Assembly: GCA_003150395.1 (NCBI GenBank) | Contig: QAMI01000059.1 | Coordinates: 1-64,000 of the forward strand | Direction: 5' to 3' | Length of the DNA: 64,000 nucleotides | From: Candidatus Gastranaerophilales bacterium | Lineage (GTDB): Bacteria > Cyanobacteriota > Vampirovibrionia > Gastranaerophilales > Gastranaerophilaceae | In this document: piece by piece, positions 27,667 through 36,724 of the stretch | How positions within the stretch are numbered: the stretch's first letter is position 1 | Layout: each line of letters begins with the position of its first letter | The notes under the pieces: model-generated | What the model saw: the letters and a program-made list of their open reading frames with translations, nothing else | Database searches by the model: none | Told to the model about the DNA's origin: nothing | Translations under genes and position numbers: made by a program

Positions 27667-28524
27667 TTAGTTACTAAAAACTTTTACAGATTTAGGGGCG
27701 ACTTTGATATCAATGTCGCCTTTAAATTTTTGTTTTTCTCCATCAACATGACAGGTAGTAAAGTCGTTTTTTATGTACAATTCTTTTGCCTGAAAATACA
27801 TCGCTTTTGAACCGCTGAATTTTTTGTTAAGCAAAATCATTAAAAACTCTATAAAATACATAATCGGATTTTGAACTTTCAGTATGAAAACATCCAACAA
27901 CTCATCATCAAGTTTGCAGTTGTTTGAAATTGAAACCAGATTTTTAAACATATTTCCTGCATTTGCAATTATGATGCAGGTTGCAAGAACAGAAATCTTT
28001 TTTTCATCAGCAGTAATCGTGTATTTTTTTCTTTTTAACCTTAGTGCAAAAATTATACCCGATAAAAAATATGCAAAATATCCGAATTTATTTTTCAAAC
28101 TTTGCGGCGTTTTGCAAATAATATCTGAATCGTAACCAAAACCTGCTCTCAAGATTGAAAATTTTTCATTTACCTTTATAACATCAATTGTTTTGATATT
28201 ATTTTTCTTAATAACTTCAAGAGATTTTTGAATATTTGTGGAAATCCCGAGTTTTGCGGCCAAAAGGTTTGCTGTGCCGCATGGAATTATCGCTAAAGCT
28301 TTGTTAGTGTTAATTATATATGGAATTATTTTGTTTACAGTACCGTCGCCGCCGATTGCAATTACAGTTTTAATCTCCTGAAAATCAACCTCTGAAAGCT
28401 CGTCTATTCCAACGCTTTTAAATTCAGCGTTTTGGTTTAAGAGAAATTTGATAACATTTTTCTTATATTTGACGGCTTTTCTTCTTCCTGCATTCGGGTT
28501 GTTAACTATTAAAAATTTTTCCAT
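27667..28524 (-). CDS. Diacylglycerol-kinase-family lipid kinase
   Basis: 285 residues. Nucleotide-binding features NPNAGRRKA at the N-terminus and AIGGDGTVNKI near residue 60 are those of the DAGK catalytic domain (DgkB/YegS type), and PCGTANLLAAKLGI follows. It probably phosphorylates diacylglycerol or a sphingoid-like lipid with ATP. It abuts the convergent Wza-like gene with no gap and lies divergent from a radical SAM gene, with the PAP2 phosphatase next on; these may act together on lipids. Confidence 0.88.
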   Translation of the reverse strand: MEKFLIVNNPNAGRRKAVKYKKNVIKFLLNQNAEFKSVGIDELSEVDFQEIKTVIAIGGDGTVNKIIPYIINTNKALAIIPCGTANLLAAKLGISTNIQKSLEVIKKNNIKTIDVIKVNEKFSILRAGFGYDSDIICKTPQSLKNKFGYFAYFLSGIIFALRLKRKKYTITADEKKISVLATCIIIANAGNMFKNLVSISNNCKLDDELLDVFILKVQNPIMYFIEFLMILLNKKFSGSKAMYFQAKELYIKNDFTTCHVDGEKQKFKGDIDIKVAPKSVKVFSN

Positions 28525-28624
28525 AAGTTGATTATTGCATGTTTAATATAACTTATCAATATGGCAAAAAATAAGAATACTTTTCATGTTTGTTATATAA
28601 TAATATCATAATAAGGAGACTAAA

Positions 28625-30151
28625 ATGAGAGTAGAAAAACAGTCAACTGTTTGGCAGCCTAATTCAATGGGAAAATTCGACAAATTAAAACTTAAATTCA
28701 ATGATTTTGCTATTGATTGCCTTCTGAATTATCTGGGAAATAATTTCAGCAAAGAAAAACTTATAAATCTTGCAAAAATATTTGAAAAAATTGCAGGTTC
28801 AAAAGGCGGAATAAATCACGCACGCAGAATGCAATGGCTTTTCAAATCAGAGCATCCGCACCTTTTCTGGTGGAAAAAGATTTTGACAGAACTCCACCCG
28901 AATTGCAGAAACAAATGGATTAAAAACTTCTTTGTAAACGGATACTACGGCGACAATTTGAGAAAACGTACTCAATTCAATGAGAAAAACGGATTTTTCC
29001 CGCCAACTGTTCTGCTTGCAAGTATTACAAAACGCTGCAACTTCCACTGCAAAGGCTGTTGGGCGCATGAATATGATGTTAAAGAAGATTTGACAAAAGA
29101 AAAATGGAGAGAAATCTTCACAGAAGCTCGTGATGTCATGGGAATTCACATATTCCCAATTGTTGGCGGCGAACCTTTTGCAAGAAAAGAATTTCTTGAA
29201 CTTGCCGAAGAATTTAATGATTGTACATTTATAACATTTACAAACGGCTCGTTGATTACTGAAAAAACAGTAGAAAAATTAAAAAAACTCGGTAATGTTC
29301 AGCCAATGTTTTCGATAGGCGGGTTGAAAGAAAATACTGACGCAGTTCGCGGCGAAGGCTGTTTTGACATGGTTATGGAAAAAATGGCCATGCTTAAAAA
29401 AGCAGGAATTTTCTTTGGGGCAAGCATTACTGCAACAAGTCAAAACTGTGATGAAGTCACATCTGATGAATTCATGAAAATGCTCTCTGATAAAGGTGTT
29501 TTATGGGCCTGGTTTTTCCATTATGTTCCGGTCGGCGACAGCCCGGATGTAAGCATGGTTCCGAATGCCGCTCAAAGACAGCAGATTTTGAAGGCTGTTT
29601 ATAACGCAAGAAATACTCTTCCGATGATGACGGTTGACTTCTGGGGCGACGGTCCTGAAATGATGGGTTGTATTGCAGGCGGCAGACAGTATATTCACGT
29701 AAATCCAAGAGGAGATGTTGAACCGTGTACTTTTGTTCACCTTGCAACACATAATCTTAAAGACTGCACTTTGACAGAAGCGCTTGCCGCACCGTTTATG
29801 CGTGCAATCAGGGATGGAATTCCATACGAAGACGGGAACATGCTTCGTCCATGTATGATTGTTGACAGACCTGAAGTTTTGAGAAAATATTATGAAGAAT
29901 TCAAACCTTATGAAACTCATGAAAATGCAGCGGCTTATCTTACAAACCCTGAAATTACAGCAAAAATTGATAAATATTCTCAAGATGTAAAAGAAATTCT
30001 TGATAAAGATTGGCGCGAAAATCTCTGGATGACAATATTCCCCCTGGAAGGCGAATATTATGTGGACAGAGACCACTTCTGCTCGAAAGAACGCCCGCAA
30101 ATTAAAGAAGAACATAAATGTACAGGAAATTGTGCATGCTGTGGAAAATAA
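28625..30151 (+). CDS. Radical SAM protein with N-terminal extension and C-terminal Cys tail
   Basis: 508 residues. The first ~130 residues form a helical extension. The cluster motif is TKRCNFHCKGCWAHEYD near residue 140, followed by PIVGGEPFARKEFLELAEEF and FTNGSLITEKTVEKL. The C-terminal half has HVNPRGDVEPCTFVHLATHN with a Cys near an auxiliary site, and the tail ends in CTGNCACCGK with four Cys. The product is large for this family and probably modifies a lipid or peptide; the substrate cannot be deduced. ATAAGGAGA precedes the ATG. The PAP2 gene starts inside its 3' end. Confidence 0.85.
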   Translation: MRVEKQSTVWQPNSMGKFDKLKLKFNDFAIDCLLNYLGNNFSKEKLINLAKIFEKIAGSKGGINHARRMQWLFKSEHPHLFWWKKILTELHPNCRNKWIKNFFVNGYYGDNLRKRTQFNEKNGFFPPTVLLASITKRCNFHCKGCWAHEYDVKEDLTKEKWREIFTEARDVMGIHIFPIVGGEPFARKEFLELAEEFNDCTFITFTNGSLITEKTVEKLKKLGNVQPMFSIGGLKENTDAVRGEGCFDMVMEKMAMLKKAGIFFGASITATSQNCDEVTSDEFMKMLSDKGVLWAWFFHYVPVGDSPDVSMVPNAAQRQQILKAVYNARNTLPMMTVDFWGDGPEMMGCIAGGRQYIHVNPRGDVEPCTFVHLATHNLKDCTLTEALAAPFMRAIRDGIPYEDGNMLRPCMIVDRPEVLRKYYEEFKPYETHENAAAYLTNPEITAKIDKYSQDVKEILDKDWRENLWMTIFPLEGEYYVDRDHFCSKERPQIKEEHKCTGNCACCGK

Positions 30152-30792
30152 GCTTTGTTCTTGCTTTAGTATTCGTAATTTTATGTGTTTTAATAACTTC
30201 CTGTTCTGTTGTAACCCAATGGGACAGGAGTTTTATCATATTTATTCAAGAACGGCTGGCATTTTTACCGAATTGGATTCCAATGCTTCCTGATTGTGTT
30301 CTTTATACTGCGATGATAATTTTGCCTCTTGGGCTTGGTGTTGTATTTTTTTTCAAAAAAAGATTGTGGGCTGATTTAATTTGCTTTTTATCAATTCCGC
30401 TTGTAACCTTTTTGCTTAATTGTATTTTAAAACCTCTAATTCATCGTTCAAGACCGCCTTTGGAATTACAAATTACCTCAATCCATCCCGACAGTTTCAG
30501 TTTTGTCTCAAGCCACAGTTTGGTCACAATTTGTCTTTGGGGCATGGTAATTTTTTATTTAATTCAATATTGCAGAAATAAATTTTTGAAAATTTTTGGA
30601 ATTTCCGTCTCTATTTTATGGATTTTATTTGTGGGCTTAAGCCGCGTCTGGATAGGCGTCCATAACCCGACAGACGTTCTCGGAGCATATATTTTGGGCC
30701 TTCTGCTTTTAAGTTTTTATATCTTATTGCCTGCACAAGTTAGTAAGGTTTTGAATTTGATTTTCAAGCGTATAAAAAATCCGGCTAAATAA
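30136..30792 (+). CDS. PAP2-family membrane phosphatase
   Basis: 218 residues from ATG 30136, preferred because AGGAAA lies eight bases upstream (30118 is an alternative). About six membrane helices. The three phosphatase motifs are KPLIHRSRPP (KxxxxxxRP), SFVSSHS (a variant of PSGH with the catalytic His) and SRVWIGVHNPTDVLG (SRxxxxxHxxxD). It would remove phosphate from a lipid phosphate or undecaprenyl diphosphate in the inner membrane. It overlaps the radical SAM gene by 16 bases, so it is translationally linked to it. Confidence 0.88.
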   Translation: MLWKISFVLALVFVILCVLITSCSVVTQWDRSFIIFIQERLAFLPNWIPMLPDCVLYTAMIILPLGLGVVFFFKKRLWADLICFLSIPLVTFLLNCILKPLIHRSRPPLELQITSIHPDSFSFVSSHSLVTICLWGMVIFYLIQYCRNKFLKIFGISVSILWILFVGLSRVWIGVHNPTDVLGAYILGLLLLSFYILLPAQVSKVLNLIFKRIKNPAK

Positions 30793-30803
30793 CCGGATTT
30801 TTT
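30776..30803 (+). terminator. Terminator after the PAP2 phosphatase gene
   Basis: AATCCGG, an eight-base loop, CCGGATTTTTTATT. It overlaps the stop codon of the phosphatase gene. Confidence 0.7.
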
Positions 30804-30824
30804 ATTATTCTGATTTAATCCTAA

Positions 30825-32186
30825 TTATTTAACAAGTACATCAAACGCAACTTTTTTATTCATTTCAGAAAGCATTGTTTTAATTTGTTTGTATAGCTTC
30901 GAATTTGTTTTGCCGATGCTTGCAAAGATTATGACTTCGCTGCTGTTTCTTACCTGCTGTACAAAGTCGTTTGAAATATCAGCTTTGACAAGTGTAACAT
31001 TTCTGAATTCCTTTAATTGGTCTATAATATTTTGAGGAATATTTTCAAACACAATAATTGAAATTTTTTGGTCTTGGTTTGCAAGAAGCATTAATTTCAA
31101 ATCGGAAAAATCGTTTTCCAGATTATAAATTATATTATCACCAAGCATTGAATATGATAATTTTTTGTCGGTAACTTCTGCAAAAATTACTGCAAAAATT
31201 GAGGCAATAAATCCAAAAACAATACCGAGTAAAATATTAATTAATAATTTAGGTGAAGAATATTCAAAATCTCTGAGTTTTTGCGGTTCTTTAATCACAA
31301 GAACTTTCGAAGAATCGGACATATCTTCGACCATTTTGGCCCATTGAAGCTTTGAGGATAGATTTGCAACTTTAGCCGCTTCTTCGGTAACCTCGATTCG
31401 TGAGCGTTGGCCTTCAATAATCTGACCTTGTAAATTAGACATTGCATGCTGTGCGGATTTGGAAAATGCACTCATTGCAGATAATCCACCGGTTGAAACG
31501 ACAGCTTGTTCAGGAAGACCTGAAACTGTATTAACTTTTTTATTTAAAGCTGTTTTAGCTTTATTGTATTCGTTTTCTATCATTTGTTTATCGGATTTAG
31601 ACTTTTCTGAATTTAATTCTTTATGCAATGCAATATAGTTTGTAATAATTGAATTTACAACATTATACGCAAGCTCAGGGTCTTTGTTTTTGTATTCAAT
31701 ACTTACAACATTTGTGCCTTTTTTGTTTTCAAACGAAATATTTTTCTTTAAAAATGAGGCTGTCGAAATATATTCACCCTCTTTTTTATTTGGTATAATT
31801 CCCCATTTTTTCTTTATAATAAGATTATTTTCTCTGATAACTTTATCAATAACAAGAGGGGATTGCATAAGTTCAAGTTCATTTGTTAATGCTCCTGCGC
31901 CACCAGACATGAGAGCAGCCATACCACCGCCTGCCCCAAGTTCTTCAATAGCGTAAGGGTTAATTTCCATCATGTTCGAGTTGTTGGCTTTGTTTATGTA
32001 CAGGTCAGAGGTAACTGTGTATTTTTTTGATGTAACAAAAGTTAGTGATATAAATAATAATATTATTGCGCTAAAAATTTTAAAAATTAAAAATTTCCGT
32101 GTACAAAGAGCAAAAAATATTTTTTTTAAATCTATCGTTAATTCTTTATCAAGTTCTTCCTGTGGAATGTAAGCTGTTTGCTGCAT
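30825..32186 (-). CDS. Wzz/chain-length determinant-type polysaccharide copolymerase
   Basis: 453 residues from ATG 32186, chosen because GGGAG lies five bases upstream. A first membrane helix (IFKIFSAIILLFISLTFV) is near residue 40, then a large periplasmic domain with coiled-coil, and a second helix near 310 (LINILLGIVFGFIASIFAVI), the PCP layout. The C-terminal ~130 residues (VTLVKADISNDF, VIIFASIGKTNS) look like a receiver without the P-loop of a tyrosine kinase. It would control chain length of the exported polysaccharide and pair with the Wza-like protein and the Wzy-like polymerase. Confidence 0.85.
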   Translation of the reverse strand: MQQTAYIPQEELDKELTIDLKKIFFALCTRKFLIFKIFSAIILLFISLTFVTSKKYTVTSDLYINKANNSNMMEINPYAIEELGAGGGMAALMSGGAGALTNELELMQSPLVIDKVIRENNLIIKKKWGIIPNKKEGEYISTASFLKKNISFENKKGTNVVSIEYKNKDPELAYNVVNSIITNYIALHKELNSEKSKSDKQMIENEYNKAKTALNKKVNTVSGLPEQAVVSTGGLSAMSAFSKSAQHAMSNLQGQIIEGQRSRIEVTEEAAKVANLSSKLQWAKMVEDMSDSSKVLVIKEPQKLRDFEYSSPKLLINILLGIVFGFIASIFAVIFAEVTDKKLSYSMLGDNIIYNLENDFSDLKLMLLANQDQKISIIVFENIPQNIIDQLKEFRNVTLVKADISNDFVQQVRNSSEVIIFASIGKTNSKLYKQIKTMLSEMNKKVAFDVLVK

Positions 32187-32257
32187 ATAATCTCCCATTA
32201 AATATTTTTTTTCAGGATATAATAAACAAACAAAATTTGCAAATTTTTTAACATAAA

Positions 32258-33583
32258 ATGTATTTTTATGCTAAAATTCAAAATAACATGTTTAATCTTA
32301 AATATAATTTTTTAGTAGCTGTTCAAATTATAGTTGGTATCTTAAATACTGCACTCTTGATGCGTGTTTTTGGCGTCTCTATCCAGAGTGATGCTTATTT
32401 ATTAGCAAGTTCTATTTTAATTTCCCTTCAAGGAATACAAAATATGTTCATAATTCAATTTATTCATTTTTATAATGATGAAAAAGTCAAATCAATTGAA
32501 TCTGCAAATAAATTTTATAACTGTTCTTTGCTTTTTGCTTTTATCTTTGGCATACTATCTTTTATAATTTTTTATTTGTTTTTGAATCAAATTATACATT
32601 TGTTTGTTTTAAATATTGATATTGAAAGATTAAGAGTTTTAAAACAATTATTATTTGTATCAACTATCGTGCTTGTTTTTTATCCTGTTATTTCTATTAA
32701 TGAGGCAATATTGAATGCAGAAATGCGGTTTTCTATTCCCTATATATTAAATACAATCCCTGCTGCTACTGTGGTCCTCGCCCAAATTGTATTATTGTAT
32801 TTAGGAAGTAAAAATATAACAATTTTAGCTTTTGCTCAGTCAATAGCTTCGGTTATGGTTGCCGTGTTTGGTACTATATATATTTCTCAAAAGCTTGTAC
32901 CTTTTAGAGTTCAGCTTTGGCATGTAATTATGCCTAAATTTATAAAAAATAGTTTCGAAATAGCTGGTGGACATGCTTTTTATGGGATTATGTTTAATTT
33001 GGTATTAAATAATTTTCTTGTATTATTTTCGAAAGGTATAGTATCTTGCTACTATTATGCTAAGAAAATTATTGATATTTCGACTCTTTTTTCAATTGGT
33101 CCTTCAAAAAGTATTTTAAGATCAAATATTTCTAAATCTCTTGCTAATCAGGAACCTGAGTTAATAAAGAATTATATAAAAAAGTTTATAAAGCTTTCTT
33201 TAGTTATCTTTATTGTTGTTGCAACAGTTGCCTATTTATTACAGGGTCCTATAATAAAATTAATTTCGAATGACAGTATAAATAATGTTCAGATAAAACA
33301 AATTTCATATCTTTTCTTGGGCCTTTTGCCATGGAGTTTAATTGAACTTTTAGGTGTTCCTTTTGCTCAGTTAAATATTGCAGCTAAAAAGAGTATTTAT
33401 TTAATTACTGCAAATATAGGTTTTATAATTGCTATTATAATTACTCTATACTTATTTAAAAATATCCTACAACTATATTCAATTATTCCTGCGACAATAA
33501 TTGCAGCTACAACTTGTACAATTTGCCATATTATATTTTCAAAAAAAATATTTGCTAAGTTAAGGAGAGTTTCGAATGAATGA
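32258..33583 (+). CDS. MurJ/Wzx-type lipid-linked oligosaccharide flippase
   Basis: 441 residues with about twelve membrane segments. It opens FNLKYNFLVAVQIIVGILNTALLMRVFG, followed by SIQSDAYLLAS, a pattern typical of MurJ (MviN)-type MATE flippases, although it is shorter than MurJ. An internal ATG at 32288 is a possible alternative start. It would flip lipid-linked glycan across the inner membrane. It overlaps the next gene by eight bases, so it belongs with the glycosyltransferase and the large fusion downstream. Confidence 0.83.
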   Translation: MYFYAKIQNNMFNLKYNFLVAVQIIVGILNTALLMRVFGVSIQSDAYLLASSILISLQGIQNMFIIQFIHFYNDEKVKSIESANKFYNCSLLFAFIFGILSFIIFYLFLNQIIHLFVLNIDIERLRVLKQLLFVSTIVLVFYPVISINEAILNAEMRFSIPYILNTIPAATVVLAQIVLLYLGSKNITILAFAQSIASVMVAVFGTIYISQKLVPFRVQLWHVIMPKFIKNSFEIAGGHAFYGIMFNLVLNNFLVLFSKGIVSCYYYAKKIIDISTLFSIGPSKSILRSNISKSLANQEPELIKNYIKKFIKLSLVIFIVVATVAYLLQGPIIKLISNDSINNVQIKQISYLFLGLLPWSLIELLGVPFAQLNIAAKKSIYLITANIGFIIAIIITLYLFKNILQLYSIIPATIIAATTCTICHIIFSKKIFAKLRRVSNE

Positions 33584-34475
33584 TATAAATAATCCAATGA
33601 TAAGTGTGCTAACATCTTGTTATAATTCTGAAAGTTATATGCAACGGTATATTGACACTATATTGTATCAAACCTATGACAATATAGAACTAATTTTAAT
33701 AAATAACGGTTCCACAGATAAAACAGAAGATATTATTTTAAGTAATAGACATGCACTTGAAAAAAAATGTAAAAAGTTTATATATATTCGTCATGAAAAT
33801 GTGTTACAAATAGGAGCTTCTATTAATGATGGTTTAAAACATGTTACTGGAACTTATTTAACTTGGCCAGATTCTGACGATATTATGTATCCAGATTATT
33901 TGACTAAAAAAGTGCGTTTTCTTGAAGATAATCCTCAGTATGATTTTTGTTTTAACGCAACTGATGTTGTAAATGAAAATGATGTAAATTTAATAATTAG
34001 ACAAAATAAAAGAGTGATTAAAGACGAGGATGATGATAAAAATTTGTTTGAAGATTTGATTTTTAGCCGTAATGTACTTTTTGAACCAATTGCAAGTTGC
34101 ATACGTACAGAGCCTTTTTGGAAGGTAGTGCCTGAACATCAAATTTATCCTGGTATTTTAGGACAAAATTGGCAGTTCCTTTTGCCTATGGCTTATCATT
34201 ATAAATGTGGATATATTCAAGAAAGCTTGGCTAAATATGTTTTAAGACCAACTTCAGAATCAAATAAACCGATGAGTTTTATACAAAAGAATAAATACTA
34301 TTATGATATTCTTATAAATACTGTTAATTCTATAGATATGCCTCAGGCAGAAAAAGTAAAGTACTTATTTCTTATAAACAAAATGTTTTTTATTAAATTT
34401 ACTAGAGAATTTTTCATAAAATGTTTTTTTATAAGACAAATTAGAAACTATTTTAATTCAAAGAAAGGTCATTAA
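33576..34475 (+). CDS. Family 2 glycosyltransferase
   Basis: 299 residues. The GT-A fold start is VLTSCYNSESYMQRYIDTIL with ELILINNGSTDKTEDII, and the metal-binding motif is WPDSDDIMYPDYLTKK. The C-terminal part has a basic stretch that may contact the membrane. It adds a sugar from a nucleotide donor to the growing glycan. An AAGGAGAG site lies upstream of the ATG, and the next gene begins at the stop codon (TAATG). Confidence 0.9.
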   Translation: MNDINNPMISVLTSCYNSESYMQRYIDTILYQTYDNIELILINNGSTDKTEDIILSNRHALEKKCKKFIYIRHENVLQIGASINDGLKHVTGTYLTWPDSDDIMYPDYLTKKVRFLEDNPQYDFCFNATDVVNENDVNLIIRQNKRVIKDEDDDKNLFEDLIFSRNVLFEPIASCIRTEPFWKVVPEHQIYPGILGQNWQFLLPMAYHYKCGYIQESLAKYVLRPTSESNKPMSFIQKNKYYYDILINTVNSIDMPQAEKVKYLFLINKMFFIKFTREFFIKCFFIRQIRNYFNSKKGH

Positions 34476-36724
34476 TGAAACAAGTTATAGAAAAAAAAGA
34501 TTGTTGTGGATGTTCTGCATGTGCGAACATTTGCCCTCATAAAGCAATTTCAATGGTTGAAAATTCTGAAGGTTTTTTATATCCGGAAATTGATGAGACT
34601 AAGTGTATAAATTGCGGATTATGCGAAAAAGCATGCCCGATTTTGAGTAACAATAATGGCAATTTTAAAAATCCTGACTGTTATGCCGCTATGGCAGACG
34701 ACGAAACAAGAAAAGTTAGTTCATCCGGCGGTGCTTTTTCGATTATTGCAGAATATATTTTAGAAAAGAATGGTTATATTTGTGGCTGTACTTTTGATAA
34801 AAATGACCTAAAGGCAAAACATATAGTAATTAACTCAAAAGAAGATTTGTATAAACTTCGCGGGTCTAAATATGTCCAAAGCGATATTGGAACAACTTAT
34901 CAAGATGTAAAAGAGTTGTTAGAAAATGGAAAGTTTGTTTTATTTAGTGGAACCCCTTGCCAAGTTGCAGGTTTAAAATCATTTTTGAGAAAAGAGTATG
35001 AGAACTTATTGACTGTTGATATTTTGTGTCACGGGGTACCTTCTCCTAAAGTTTATCGTAAATATTTGAATGAACTTCTTACCTCTAGCAATGAAAAGGT
35101 AATAAATGTAAATTTTAGAGATAAAGTTAGGGGTTGGTCACCAACATTAACTCATACTACTACTACTACTACTACTACTTATAGTTATGTACAAGTAGAT
35201 GATACATATATGCAGCTATTCTTAAATAATATATCTCTAAGAAAAAATTGTACAGATTGTAACTTCTGTTCAACACAACGTCCTGGAGATTTTACGATTG
35301 CAGATTTTTGGGGTATAGAAAATTTTGATAAAAATCTAAATGACGGAAAAGGCACGTCATTAGTGTTGGTGAATAATCCAAAGGCAAAAAATATATATGA
35401 AAAACTTTTAGAGAAATTCCTTCTTTCTAAAAGTGTTCCTTTGAAATATGCGATTTTAGGAAATCGTAATTTATATGCACCGCACAAAGTTCATCATAAA
35501 AGAGAAGAATTTTTTAAAGAATTGGATAAATTTTCGCTAAAGCAACTGGTGAATTTATACGTAAACCATAAATATGATTGCGGAATTATGAATATGTTTA
35601 ATAGTGTGAATTGTGGAGCGATGTTAACTTGTTATGCGTTACAAGAAACCTTAAAATTGTTAGGTTACACTTGTGCTGTAATAAATTTTGGTTATTGGGA
35701 TAAGGAATATAGAAATAGTACTCATATAAATTTCGCAAAAAAGTATCTTAATACTACAAAAATGTTTAAAACAGCTAAAAGTCTTGTTGAAACAAATAAT
35801 ATATTTGATAAATTTATCGTAGGTTCTGACCAAATATTTAGATACTGGAATGGTAATTTTAATTATTTATATTATTTGGATTTTGTTGAAAATAATAAGA
35901 AAAAAATAGCCTGTGCTGCAAGTTTTGGTATAAATAGATTTGAAGCCCCAGAAAAATATAGAATATTTTATGAATATTACTTAAATAGATTTGACGCTAT
36001 ATCAGTGCGTGAGCTTAGTGGAATAAATATTTGTAAAGAGTATTTTAATAAAGATGTTGTGCGGATTTTAGATCCTGTTTTTTTAATAAATAAGGAAAAG
36101 TATGAACATATAATTTCTACTTCTAACTTGCAATATGATAATTACATCTTACACTATGTTATTTCAAATTCAAATGTTGATAACTTCATTGATTTGTTAG
36201 CAAAACGATATAAATGTAATATTATAAAGGTTCAAAAAAATGAAAAAATAGAAGATTGGCTTTATTTAATCAAAAATGCTAAATTGATAGTTACTGATTC
36301 TTTTCATGGTACGTGTTTTTCAGTTATATTTAATAAAGATTTTGTTTGTTATCCTACAGCTCAAGACGGTGCTGAGCGCTTAAGTTCTTTATTAAATATA
36401 TTTGGATTAGAGGAAAATTTATATTATAATTTTAGTAACGTAGAAAAACTTCACAAAATAGACTACAAAAATGTTAATAGAATTATGGAAATGGAAAAGA
36501 GTATGTCTATAACATGGCTGAGCTCAGAATTACAAAAGCAAAAAAATGATTTTGACAAATCTATTGAAACCCGATTAATTTTTGAGTTGTTAAAAAATAG
36601 TAATAAAATAATCCGTTATCCAAGACAATCATTATATAAAAGAATTTATAATAAATTAGCAAAGCTTGTTAAGTCTGGTTTTAAAAGGCTTAAATTTTTC
36701 ATTAGGTTTGTTGTAACATATTAA
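34475..36724 (+). CDS. Ferredoxin / F420-hydrogenase-beta / polysaccharide pyruvyl transferase fusion
   Basis: 749 residues with three parts. Residues ~1-60 hold two 4Fe-4S motifs (CCGCSACANICPHKA and CINCGLCEKACP). Residues ~60-370 match the F420 hydrogenase/dehydrogenase beta subunit family (SSGGAFSIIAEYI, GTPCQVAGLKSF, CHGVPSP, and CTDCNFCSTQRPGDFTIADF). From ~375 to 690 lies a polysaccharide pyruvyl transferase domain (GIMNMFNSVNCGAML, FIVGSDQIFRYWN, DSFHGTCFSVIFNKDF). The last ~50 residues are basic. Such fusions occur in glycan loci but the redox role is not understood. Eight ACT codons in a row (35156-35179) encode eight Thr in the middle domain. Confidence 0.87.
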   Translation: MKQVIEKKDCCGCSACANICPHKAISMVENSEGFLYPEIDETKCINCGLCEKACPILSNNNGNFKNPDCYAAMADDETRKVSSSGGAFSIIAEYILEKNGYICGCTFDKNDLKAKHIVINSKEDLYKLRGSKYVQSDIGTTYQDVKELLENGKFVLFSGTPCQVAGLKSFLRKEYENLLTVDILCHGVPSPKVYRKYLNELLTSSNEKVINVNFRDKVRGWSPTLTHTTTTTTTTYSYVQVDDTYMQLFLNNISLRKNCTDCNFCSTQRPGDFTIADFWGIENFDKNLNDGKGTSLVLVNNPKAKNIYEKLLEKFLLSKSVPLKYAILGNRNLYAPHKVHHKREEFFKELDKFSLKQLVNLYVNHKYDCGIMNMFNSVNCGAMLTCYALQETLKLLGYTCAVINFGYWDKEYRNSTHINFAKKYLNTTKMFKTAKSLVETNNIFDKFIVGSDQIFRYWNGNFNYLYYLDFVENNKKKIACAASFGINRFEAPEKYRIFYEYYLNRFDAISVRELSGINICKEYFNKDVVRILDPVFLINKEKYEHIISTSNLQYDNYILHYVISNSNVDNFIDLLAKRYKCNIIKVQKNEKIEDWLYLIKNAKLIVTDSFHGTCFSVIFNKDFVCYPTAQDGAERLSSLLNIFGLEENLYYNFSNVEKLHKIDYKNVNRIMEMEKSMSITWLSSELQKQKNDFDKSIETRLIFELLKNSNKIIRYPRQSLYKRIYNKLAKLVKSGFKRLKFFIRFVVTY
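35156..35179 (+). repeat. ACT trinucleotide repeat (8 units) in coding sequence
   Basis: Eight consecutive ACT codons encode a Thr run inside the F420-beta-like domain. Slippage would alter length by whole codons without breaking the frame. Confidence 0.9.

Noticed and set aside
35156..35179. A phase-variable ACT repeat
   Set aside because: Units are three bases, so length change keeps the frame and would not switch the gene off.
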